From the NCBI RefSeq assembly GCF_000156235.1, contig NZ_DS996812.1, positions 186,001-250,000 on the forward strand: a stretch of DNA of 64,000 nucleotides. Direction: 5' to 3'. Of this stretch, positions 9,011 through 17,068 are shown in pieces. The DNA is from Pseudovibrio sp000156235 (lineage in GTDB: Bacteria > Pseudomonadota > Alphaproteobacteria > Rhizobiales > Stappiaceae). Under the pieces are notes generated by a model. That model saw only the letters and a list, made by a program, of their open reading frames with translations. It searched no databases and was not told where the DNA came from. The translations under genes and the position numbers were made by a program. How positions within the stretch are numbered: the first letter of the stretch is position 1; each line of letters begins with the position of its first letter.

Positions 9011-10228
9011 ATGCGATTTTCTTCTTTGCCAGCTGTCCTGTGCGCTGGGTTTCTACTTTTCAGTAGCTCCTACGGCTTTGCTCAAGGGAGTGATTTTCAA
9101 AAATGGATTGCAGGCTTCAAGCGGACTGCGGTTGCGCAGGGCGTGAGCCCTCAGCTCTATGATCGTGTGTTTAAGGGCATGACTCCTGATCCGCGGATCA
9201 AGAAGAGTGCTGAGAACCAGCCTGAGTTTACCCGTGCAATCTGGCAGTATCTGGATAGCGCGGTCTCGCAGGATCGGGTGCTGCATGGCCGCCGGATGGT
9301 CGATGAGTGGGCTGGCTGGCTCGACAAGATCGAGAGCAAGTACGGCGTGAACCGCCATGTGGTGCTGGCGATCTGGGGCATGGAGAGCTCCTACGGGCGT
9401 ATTCTCGACAACAAAGCGATTGTACGGTCTACACCACGGGCATTGGCGACACTGGCCTACAATGGTGGGCGTCGTGGGAAATATGCGCGCAAGCAGTTGG
9501 TTGCAGCGCTGAAGATTTTGCAGAACGGCGATGTTTCTCCGCAGCAGATGCAGGGTTCCTGGGCTGGTGCGATGGGGCATACACAGTTTATTCCGACCAC
9601 CTACCAAGCCTATGCGGTTGATATTACAGGTGATGGCAAGCGCGATATCTGGAACAGCATTCCGGATGCGTTGGCGTCGACAGCGGCTTATCTCAACAAG
9701 ATGGGCTGGCAGTCCGGCCAGACCTGGGGCTATGAAGTCACCTTGCCGAAGAACTTCAATTATCGCCTGAGCAACCAGCGCAAGCAGCAGTCGCTTGCGA
9801 GCTGGAGCAAGCTGGGTGTGAAGCGGGCGAGTGGTTCGGACTTCCCTCGAGGCGGAGACATGGCGCGGCTTTATACGCCTGCCGGGGCAAATGGCCCTGC
9901 GTTTCTGCTGCTCAAGAATTTTTACGTGATCAAACGCTACAACAACTCCAATGCCTATGCGCTTGGTGTTGGACATCTTTCTGATCGTTTGCTCGGGCTT
10001 TCCGGTTTTGTTGCGGACTGGCCGCGTGGAGATCGTCCTCTGACATTCAGTGAGAAGAAAGCACTACAGAAGCGTCTGAGTGAAATGGGGTATAAGCCGG
10101 GTGCCGTTGACGGTAAGATTGGCCAGAGGACTCGTCAGGCGATTCAGGCTTATCAAAAAGCCTCAGGACTTGTTCCAGATGGTCACGATTCAATAAAGCT
10201 TCTTAATAGGTTGCAAGGTAGAACATAA
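9011..10228 (+). CDS. Lytic murein transglycosylase (MltB-like, SLT_2)
   Basis: A 405-residue periplasmic enzyme that cleaves the MurNAc-GlcNAc bond to form 1,6-anhydro-MurNAc. The signal peptide (MRFSSLPAVLCAGFLLF, cleavage near GFAQG) has no lipobox, so it is soluble, unlike E. coli MltB. The SLT_2 domain covers about 25-310, with the catalytic Glu in WGMESSYG and the GAMGHTQFIPTTY motif. A C-terminal peptidoglycan-binding domain (about 340-403) shows MGYKPGAVDGKIGQRTRQAI. GGAG lies 8 nt before ATG 9011; the upstream GTG at 8993 would spoil the signal peptide. It is followed after about 60 nt by the DUF459 gene, a pairing I know from rhizobia. Confidence 0.93.
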   Translation: MRFSSLPAVLCAGFLLFSSSYGFAQGSDFQKWIAGFKRTAVAQGVSPQLYDRVFKGMTPDPRIKKSAENQPEFTRAIWQYLDSAVSQDRVLHGRRMVDEWAGWLDKIESKYGVNRHVVLAIWGMESSYGRILDNKAIVRSTPRALATLAYNGGRRGKYARKQLVAALKILQNGDVSPQQMQGSWAGAMGHTQFIPTTYQAYAVDITGDGKRDIWNSIPDALASTAAYLNKMGWQSGQTWGYEVTLPKNFNYRLSNQRKQQSLASWSKLGVKRASGSDFPRGGDMARLYTPAGANGPAFLLLKNFYVIKRYNNSNAYALGVGHLSDRLLGLSGFVADWPRGDRPLTFSEKKALQKRLSEMGYKPGAVDGKIGQRTRQAIQAYQKASGLVPDGHDSIKLLNRLQGRT

Positions 10229-10290
10229 TCGGGTTTCCTAATTGCAGGAAGCCAATGGTGGTGGTTGGTTCCTGCTGGAGACTCGCGGAT

Positions 10291-11451
10291 ATGCAACGAT
10301 CCTTTTTGTCACTTGTGTTTGTAGCGCTGGTAAGCCTTTGCTTTGTCAGCGTTTCTGTTGTGCCTATAGACGTTGCAGCTCAGGTGCGCAGCAACAGTGC
10401 AAACGCGCCTAAGAAGGGCAACAAGTCGTTTTTCGGCTGGTTGTTCGGTGGCAGCAATAAGCGGATTGAGCAGGCGAATCCCTCCAAAAAGAAGCGCCGC
10501 AGAAGCAATACCCGCAAAAACCGTAGTGGTGGCGTTGCTGTCGTGAACGCGCCGAAGATCGTCGAGAAAGAGAAGAGCAAGGACGCAAAAGTTCTGCTGG
10601 TTGTTGGTGATGATCTGGCGATGGGGCTGGCGGACGGTCTGAAGGCTGTTTATGCCGAGACACCCTCCATCAAAGTGAAGAAGCTGGTTTATCCTCAAAC
10701 CGGGCTGGTGGCGGTCAAAAAACCGGATTGGCCGGAAGATGTGGCTGCTTCGCTGAAGAATGAGGATGTTGGCCTTGTTGTTGTTGCCCTTGGTGCACGC
10801 GACAATCGGAATATCAGTGTTGTCGAGCAAGGGGTGATTGATGGTCAGCCCGCGACCTATGCTGAGGAGCTGCAGTTTCAGGGGGAGGAGTGGAAGAAGG
10901 AATATCGCTTCCGGACCGCCTCCCTGGTTGCAGCTATTCGCAATGAACAGTTGCCGCTGATCTGGGTTGGCCTTGCGCCTGCTGAGGAGTACCTGACGAG
11001 TGCGAACTTCAGCTATCTGAATGACTTGTTCAAAGAGCAAGTGGAACCGGCAGGTGGTATCTTCGTTGATATCTGGGCCGCTTTTCAGGATGACAATGGC
11101 GAGTACACCACGCATGGTCCGGATGTGACCGGTAAGAGCAGGCGTTTGCGCTCGAAAGACGGTGTCTACTTCACGTGGGCCGGGTATCGGAAAGTGGCCT
11201 ACTTTGTTGAGCGTGAGATTGCCCGCATTTTTGGTAGTGCGACCGCCTTCATCTTTGAAGGTGTGAAAGATGATCCTAACTTCATTGTTCTGACAGGTCG
11301 TTTGACGTCCCCTGAAACCAAGCTGATCGGGCCGGATGACAAGGGCGGGAAAGCAGCGGCAGGGAGTGATCTGTTTAAGCTGACTGTATCTGGTGAAGCT
11401 TTGCCAGAAGTTTCCGGACGGGCTGATGATACGCGCTGGACCGGATTTTAA
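10291..11451 (+). CDS. Exported DUF459 (SGNH-fold) protein, catalytic residues replaced
   Basis: A 386-residue protein with a signal peptide (hydrophobic to about residue 27, cleavage near AAQ) and a very basic segment (about 45-80, KKKRRRSNTRKNRSG). A DUF459 SGNH-hydrolase-like domain (about 95-335) follows. Block I reads VVGDDLAMGLADGL, with Asp where GDSL enzymes have the nucleophile Ser. The final block reads DGVYFTWAGYRK, with Tyr in place of the catalytic His. It is therefore probably not a classical esterase and may bind cell-wall glycans; the basic stretch could contact anionic polymer. CTGGAG lies 10 nt before ATG 10291; ATG 10255 is less likely. It is probably co-transcribed with the transglycosylase. 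Confidence 0.85.
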   Translation: MQRSFLSLVFVALVSLCFVSVSVVPIDVAAQVRSNSANAPKKGNKSFFGWLFGGSNKRIEQANPSKKKRRRSNTRKNRSGGVAVVNAPKIVEKEKSKDAKVLLVVGDDLAMGLADGLKAVYAETPSIKVKKLVYPQTGLVAVKKPDWPEDVAASLKNEDVGLVVVALGARDNRNISVVEQGVIDGQPATYAEELQFQGEEWKKEYRFRTASLVAAIRNEQLPLIWVGLAPAEEYLTSANFSYLNDLFKEQVEPAGGIFVDIWAAFQDDNGEYTTHGPDVTGKSRRLRSKDGVYFTWAGYRKVAYFVEREIARIFGSATAFIFEGVKDDPNFIVLTGRLTSPETKLIGPDDKGGKAAAGSDLFKLTVSGEALPEVSGRADDTRWTGF

Positions 11452-11637
11452 TATCTGAAGTATTTTTTAGCGTGTAAGCGGTTAATATTAGAAGTCACTC
11501 AAGAAGAACTGCAAAAAATTAAATTTTATCGCTGTTTTTTTGAAAATACATGCAATTCACACCCTGCTGGTAGTGTTCTGTTTACATACATGGGTAACAT
11601 TACTCACATTCAACTTATGGGTGAAGTGGGGCTTTTG

Positions 11638-12978
11638 ATGGTTACCCAACCGCATGTTTTTAAGTTGTCGATGGTGGCGAAGTTTGTGTTGGTCGTGTTT
11701 ATGGCCATGACAATCATGTCGCTCGGCACGCTATTTTCCTTCGTTACGATTTATAACGCGCTGACGTCTGCGTTGGGGGACGAGACGTTGAGATCTCAGC
11801 TTATGTCTGATCATGGGCAGAGTGCGCTGGAAACGCTGCTTGTCGACAATCTGATGTTCATCGTGATGGTCTGTGCGCCTGTTGGTGCGCTGTTCTTTGT
11901 TGTTGCGGTTGTGATTGCGCGGGGGATGCGAACGAATATGGCAGCGCTGCAAGGCGGGCTGGATGCGTTGGCGGATGGTGCTTTGGATACAGAGATCAAA
12001 GGCACTGAACGGGGTGATGAAATTGGTGCGATTGCACGCTCCATTGCTCAGTTCCGAGTTGCGCTGAAAAAGAAAGCTGAAGCGGATGCTGCTGCGAAGA
12101 TGCAGCAGGAGCTGGAACTTGCGGATGCGCGCAAGGAAGCTTTAGCCAGTGTTGCGCGTGAGTTTGAAGCCTCCGTCGGCCATGTGGTGCATGATCTTCT
12201 GGAGATCAGCCAGGCTGTTGAGACGCGCTCCAGAGAGTTGGACGCAAGCGTTCAGGGCGCGCACAGTGCCATGGCGTCTTCCAGCGATGTGGCGCAGACC
12301 ACGCAGACCTCGGTTGAAGAGCTAGTTGAAGCTGCGGAAGGCGTTTCACACTCCTCCGGTATGATTGGTGACAACACCACTCAGGCTGCCCAGTTTGCGC
12401 AGGATGCTGCGGAGCATGCACACAAGACCAACGAGATTGTGGGGCGCCTTGCAGAGAGCGGTAAAGCAATTGGCGAAGTGATTGAGTTGATCGACCAGAT
12501 TGCTAATCAGACCAACCTGCTGGCTCTTAACGCGACGATTGAAGCGGCACGGGCAGGGGAGGCTGGCCGGGGTTTTGCCGTTGTGGCAAGTGAGGTGAAG
12601 AACCTTGCCGGACAGACGTCGAAAGCAACCGAAGAGATTTCAACTCAGGTTGAGTCGGTGCAGAAGGTGGCTGAGCAGGCGGTGACGGCTATTCGCTCCA
12701 TTGGGGAGACCATTGAGCGGATCAACTCTCTCTCGACTGGCATCAATGAGGCGGTGAGTGAGCAGAGGCAGGCAACGGATGATATCTCCCGCAATCTGAA
12801 CAGTGCGCACCAGAATGTTTCTCAGGTCGCCTCAAACATGCAGGATCTGGACAGCGAGTTCCAGGGCACCAAAGATGCCTCAAACGACCTGCATCAGGCC
12901 GCCGGCAAACTCGGCCTTCTCTCCGAAAACCTACGCTCCGAAGTCGCCAGCTTCCTGGAAAACGTGAAGGCTGCTTAA
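11638..12978 (+). CDS. Methyl-accepting chemotaxis protein with very small periplasmic loop
   Basis: About 446 residues. Two transmembrane helices (about 10-35 and 75-100) enclose only about 40 periplasmic residues, too few for a four-helix or Cache ligand domain. A HAMP domain (about 100-155) and the signalling domain follow, with the hairpin tip IDQIANQTNLLALNATIEAA near residue 290 and FAVVASEVKNLA after it. Such receptors usually sense membrane or cytoplasmic state, or act through partners. Start: GTGGGG 6-7 nt before ATG 11638; in-frame ATGs at 11590 and 11617 lack a ribosome site. No C-terminal CheR-tether pentapeptide is present (it ends FLENVKAA). The last codons lie in a perfect inverted repeat. 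Confidence 0.9.
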   Translation: MVTQPHVFKLSMVAKFVLVVFMAMTIMSLGTLFSFVTIYNALTSALGDETLRSQLMSDHGQSALETLLVDNLMFIVMVCAPVGALFFVVAVVIARGMRTNMAALQGGLDALADGALDTEIKGTERGDEIGAIARSIAQFRVALKKKAEADAAAKMQQELELADARKEALASVAREFEASVGHVVHDLLEISQAVETRSRELDASVQGAHSAMASSSDVAQTTQTSVEELVEAAEGVSHSSGMIGDNTTQAAQFAQDAAEHAHKTNEIVGRLAESGKAIGEVIELIDQIANQTNLLALNATIEAARAGEAGRGFAVVASEVKNLAGQTSKATEEISTQVESVQKVAEQAVTAIRSIGETIERINSLSTGINEAVSEQRQATDDISRNLNSAHQNVSQVASNMQDLDSEFQGTKDASNDLHQAAGKLGLLSENLRSEVASFLENVKAA

Positions 12979-12995
12979 AGCTCTTTAAGCAGCCT
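12968..12995. repeat. Perfect 13-bp inverted repeat over the chemoreceptor stop codon
   Basis: AGGCTGCTTAAAG and CTTTAAGCAGCCT are separated by 2 bp, and the TAA stop is inside the left arm. There is no T-run on the plus strand, so it may be an mRNA 3'-end stabilising hairpin rather than a terminator. Confidence 0.7.
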
Positions 12996-13113
12996 CTGGG
13001 AGATGTGGGGGAGTGATAAAGTGTTGAGCTGAAAGCGGTTTAGTAGAGGATACGGGCGTTCGTTGTAACGCGAAAACTCAGCAAACTAAGAAGCCTTGCC
13101 AGCATCGGAGCCA

Positions 13114-13428
13114 TTACCGGACATTAATAATTTCTACTTTGAGTTGATGTGGGCCGATGAGACCCTTGGCCAACATTTGAGTAAGATAATCATTCCGAAC
13201 CATCATAGTAATAGCTTCACTAATCGCCACGATGTTTTCAACAAGTAGCTGCATGACCAAACCACGTAAGAACATAATGATGCTTATACCGAATAAGCAA
13301 ATAGAACTACTTATCAATAGAATACTGATAATCGCATAGCTTGAAGGCGAAAGACTGCCTGCTATATGATCACTTTCTAATGAGCCATTTGCGTCTGGTG
13401 TTTTCCTGCATTGAATGACACATCTCTT
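13114..13428 (-). other. Open frame with a hydrophobic helix, 3' of and overlapping the STAND gene
   Basis: Stop-to-stop open frame of about 104 codons in the -1 frame relative to the end of the STAND gene. It encodes one long hydrophobic stretch (Ile/Leu/Ser/Met-rich, about 33 residues), then an amphipathic tail ending GPHQLKVEIINVR. No ATG opens the full frame. Possible starts are TTG 13317 or ATG 13278, neither with a good ribosome site. It could be a small membrane protein, a frameshift extension of the STAND protein, or chance in AT-rich DNA. It is reported as unresolved. Confidence 0.3.
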
Positions 13429-15977
13429 TCAGTCAATTTTACCAATTCAATGACCTCCGAGTAGTGAGTGGCATTACTAGAAATTAGATTGCTGACCTGA
13501 CGTAATACATCCAGCTTATCTTGTAATATTTGATATGCAGAGTGATCAAAAATTGGGCGGGCCTCAACATCTATCCACCAATTTTTTAACGCATAGCAAG
13601 CTTCACGAATATAGTCTAATCGAATGACGCGATTTCTTGTTAGCCTCATAATTCCTGAAAAAACATTAAGTTGATCACCAGGACGATGATACATAGCCTT
13701 CAAAATTGATATATAGATTTTGGCAATGTCTTCCTGTGTCTTTCGTAGCGAATTAAAATACTCTGAATTAAGTGTTTGGCCAGATATTTTGATTTCAATT
13801 CGCTCTATCGCATTAATTGCTAATTCAGCTTCTCTTTTCGCATCGCCTCTTAATTTAGCTACATCCATTAGTTTTTTGGATGCCAATAAAAAATGGTTTA
13901 AGACTTCATCTTTTCGAGAATGATGCGAATGTAGGCTTTGGGAATATTCAAGCAGTCCTTTCCAGTTCTCGGCACCTGCCTTTGCCGACAATAAGCTTGA
14001 TTGTAATTCTGGGCGACTGCACGAAGCTTGTCGAGCGAAATCAAGAATTTCCTCTGCTTCTTTGTAACGAGGTGGAGTTGATTTTAAGTAAGTCACACCG
14101 AGAACGCATGCAACATCTCCATTTTTTGGATTAGCTTTGCGCAAATCCTTAGCGACCACGAGAGCCGAGTCGAAGTCATCTTCCTTCCAAAAGTCAACAA
14201 TCTTTCGAATTTGAATGCCAATACTCCGCTCGTTATTTTTGTTCTCAGATCGTATCTTAGCACACGCTTTTTCCACGGACCTACCTCCATCCGTGATGTG
14301 CTTTTTCAATATGCTTGTGACGGAAATAAGCTCCTTTGAAGCAATAAGGATCGTATCTCCATAACGACTTTCATTTTTTGCAATTAGATGAAATACTTGT
14401 AACTCAGAAACTGCATCTCTCAATGTTTTACGGGCAACCTCAAGCACACTTTCGAGGTCTTCTAGCGTGGTTTCTCCTAGCAGTAAAACCGCATACAACG
14501 CTTGAGCCGCTCTTTGGTTTAGTCTCTCAAGTTCGCGCCTAAATGCGAACACACGAACGTCTTCACCGTCAGAACCCGACCAAGTAGTGCAAATATCTCT
14601 GATGTTTTCACCTAGACTGACTAACCGCATAAGTGAACCTGCAAACAATGGTGACCCCTGCGTAATCGCATGCATTTTTTTTATTTGTCTGTCGGTGACT
14701 TTTGGAAGTTCGAATTGATGGCTAAGGTTGTGAATGTGTTTAGAAAAAGCCTCTAGATCCAATCCTGTTATTTTGAGAACAGCTGTGGGTGACAACCCCT
14801 GATCTAGCCTAGAAGTCATTAAGAACCTGCTTGGTGCATGGTCTCTATCAACGGTACGAGCTGCAATCTGGGTTAGTTGGGCAGCACATTCACGTTGAAT
14901 TTCAGGTGATAGACTGTCCAAGTCATCCACTATGATGAGTGATGGATGGTAAGCTAAAATGTCGACAAGTACCTCTGTTAGTTCATCTATGTCGGCATCA
15001 TGTGGGATTGAGCTGTGCCCTGCTAAATAGATGATAAGCTGTACAAGAAGCTCTGCGAGGTCGGAAAAATCCGAACTACTGGTCTTAACTAGTTTCCCTT
15101 GTAGCGCAGAAAAAGTCGTTCGTTTGGCTGTGACCCAAATGACTTTTTCTAATTCGCTGAATCCAGACCTTATAACTTCTTCTGCAAAGGCGTAGGCAAT
15201 AGTTGTTTTCCCGAGCCCACCAATGCCGGTCAAAAGCCTAGCAGGGCTCCGAGGATAACATAACCAATCACGTAATTTGATTAGTTCTTCATTTCTGCCG
15301 ACAAACTCGATCAGATCACCGTCTTTGGGCGGGAGTTTTGCTGGGATCCTGTTCTTTTCTGGTTTAAACTCAGATGCAGATAGGCTTCTGTCAGAATACA
15401 AAAAACTCCAATCTTCGTGAGTAGCAGCTGCTGGCCTACATTCGTCAAGAACCCGAACGTACACCCCTTGAGAATATGTCTTTTTGCCGTTGCTATGCTT
15501 GGGGCCATCTTTCTTGAAGCAAGCTGGTTGCGAATTATTTGGACGTCTTGGAATGAAGAGTAAGCCTAGTGTATTATCTCCGAATGTAATTAATTCAAAA
15601 ATACACTCAATTTGCACGCCGGTAGAGCTTTGGATCTTCTTATTCAGTTCGTCCGTGTCGACAATTGCATCGCATCCAATAATTCGATCTTTGCCTGAGT
15701 CTTTAACCCCAAAGAGAATATAACCGCCCCAAGCGTTGTAGAAGGAAATCGCATCTTTTGTAATTTCCGCGTATGCCGCCTTGTGAGCAATTTTTTCTTC
15801 CTTTGTAGGATTTTCGGATAGTTCAGAAATTTCGGCCTTGTAGTCCCAGAGACCAGATTCCGAATTATGAGGCTTTCCATCTGGAAGCAAGTTGGAAAGT
15901 ACAGTTTCATTCACCACCCCCTTTTCAATCGCGTTCCTCAAATTGAGTTTTAAGTCGGAAAAACCATTTTGTCTCAA
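13377..15977 (-). CDS. Schlafen/AlbA-2 plus STAND (NB-ARC-like) ATPase, putative defence or sensor protein
   Basis: An 866-residue multidomain protein. Residues about 40-195 match the Schlafen AlbA_2 nucleic-acid-binding module (ESGLWDYKAEI, then NAWGGYILFGVKDSG). A STAND/NB-ARC-type NTPase follows (about 222-470), with Walker A GIGGLGKTT at 251-259, Walker B LIIVDDLD at 347-354 and an NB-ARC-like MTSR at 387-390. A winged-helix-like part (about 480-560) and a TPR-like helical C-terminus (about 590-860) complete it. This effector-NTPase-repeat order is that of bacterial NLR-like (Avs/bNACHT-type) immune proteins and of some STAND regulators. The start is TTG with GGAG 8 nt upstream. Codon use and base composition are clearly more AT-rich than the neighbours, suggesting transfer. 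No mobility gene or partner enzyme is adjacent. Confidence 0.75.
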   Translation of the reverse strand: MRQNGFSDLKLNLRNAIEKGVVNETVLSNLLPDGKPHNSESGLWDYKAEISELSENPTKEEKIAHKAAYAEITKDAISFYNAWGGYILFGVKDSGKDRIIGCDAIVDTDELNKKIQSSTGVQIECIFELITFGDNTLGLLFIPRRPNNSQPACFKKDGPKHSNGKKTYSQGVYVRVLDECRPAAATHEDWSFLYSDRSLSASEFKPEKNRIPAKLPPKDGDLIEFVGRNEELIKLRDWLCYPRSPARLLTGIGGLGKTTIAYAFAEEVIRSGFSELEKVIWVTAKRTTFSALQGKLVKTSSSDFSDLAELLVQLIIYLAGHSSIPHDADIDELTEVLVDILAYHPSLIIVDDLDSLSPEIQRECAAQLTQIAARTVDRDHAPSRFLMTSRLDQGLSPTAVLKITGLDLEAFSKHIHNLSHQFELPKVTDRQIKKMHAITQGSPLFAGSLMRLVSLGENIRDICTTWSGSDGEDVRVFAFRRELERLNQRAAQALYAVLLLGETTLEDLESVLEVARKTLRDAVSELQVFHLIAKNESRYGDTILIASKELISVTSILKKHITDGGRSVEKACAKIRSENKNNERSIGIQIRKIVDFWKEDDFDSALVVAKDLRKANPKNGDVACVLGVTYLKSTPPRYKEAEEILDFARQASCSRPELQSSLLSAKAGAENWKGLLEYSQSLHSHHSRKDEVLNHFLLASKKLMDVAKLRGDAKREAELAINAIERIEIKISGQTLNSEYFNSLRKTQEDIAKIYISILKAMYHRPGDQLNVFSGIMRLTRNRVIRLDYIREACYALKNWWIDVEARPIFDHSAYQILQDKLDVLRQVSNLISSNATHYSEVIELVKLTERDVSFNAGKHQTQMAH

Positions 15978-17011
15978 TTTAATATCTCCGGGGCAGTTAC
16001 TTAAAGTTGTATTTATTTAATTAGCGTCTTTTGGCTTTAACATCCAGTCTGTGATAACAATATTGTGGACGAAAGCCTTGAGCCGAAAGTAATTTATTCA
16101 AAAACTGCGCAATCTTTTGCCCAGTTAGGCTACTACTTTTAATCTGGAACTCTGTTTGACAAGGCAACAACCGGAAACCGCGGCGATGTCACGTTAGGGC
16201 TACCTAAGGACAGTTCAAATGGTGGGATTGGTCATTCAGCAACAAGTAGACTAAGTTCGACCTATGGTTGAAGTTACATGCCGGCCAGAAGTGACCAAAT
16301 TTAGTTTGAATGGCAGCAATTGATCATAAACGACTTGCTCTCCCCGCGAAGACTATTGTCATCGCGTATGACTAGAATGGGCTCAACGTCACGGTTCCTA
16401 GTGTTGTTGATGCGCCATTGGGCATGACACTTTACTCCTTTCTCTAGGGGGAGAGTGATTGCTGAAGCGTAGAGAATATCCAAAAAACTTATCCCCCTTG
16501 CTTGAAAGTGGTCTCATACTCATTGCATGCCCACGTGACGGGCTGCTGGCGGGCCGTCCGTCGGTGTGTCGTGGGCTGGGTGGGGCTTTTGTGAGGGGTA
16601 ACGCATCTTGCAGAGGTCCGGTGGCACCGATTTTCAGGCGTGACTGCATGGTCTGAGAGGAAGGGCCCAAGCCTGAAGGGCATCACGCAGTGGCATTTGC
16701 TGGTCAGAGCAGTGCATGTCAGGGGTAGCGGACCTGTTTGGATACGGAAACTTATCTGAGCAAAGCCGTTGTCTTTCCGGGAAACCGGCTATCGTGCCTT
16801 TCAGGATAAGAGGCGATGTTGGCCATACCAAAATGCCCGGGCAAGGCGCGTAGCCAATGCCGAAGACTCATATCTAACAAGTAGCGCAGGTGTTGCCTGC
16901 CGCCTTGCTCCTCCCGATCTTCGGGAAAACTGCTTCACCACTGCATGGATTGCCATGTGGTGCTGTTGGTGCTTGTAGAAGCAAGTCAGAGAACTCGTAC
17001 ATCATGCTATC
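15978..17011. other. About 1 kb without a recognisable gene
   Basis: Between the STAND gene and the gltD terminator I see only short overlapping frames on both strands, none with a good ribosome site or a recognisable protein. The part next to the STAND gene (to about 16.3 kb) is AT-rich; from about 16.5 kb on the composition is like the backbone. It may hold decayed genes, the promoter of the STAND gene and the edge of the inserted islet. No tRNA, integrase or clear direct repeat was found by eye. Confidence 0.5.
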
Positions 17012-17036
17012 AAAAAGCCCCGGGAAGCGGGGCTTT
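17012..17036 (-). terminator. Intrinsic terminator of gltBD
   Basis: AAAGCCCCG / CGGGGCTTT with a 5-nt loop; on the minus strand it ends in T5. It lies 33 nt beyond the gltD stop. Confidence 0.9.
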
Positions 17037-17068
17037 CCGGGGCTTTGTTGTTAAATTATCCGCTATGT

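Noticed and set aside
9053..9976. 307-codon minus-strand frame
   Set aside because: Antisense to the lytic transglycosylase gene.
16301..16686. Short minus-strand frames in the islet flank
   Set aside because: Overlapping frames with no start signals; may be remnants only.
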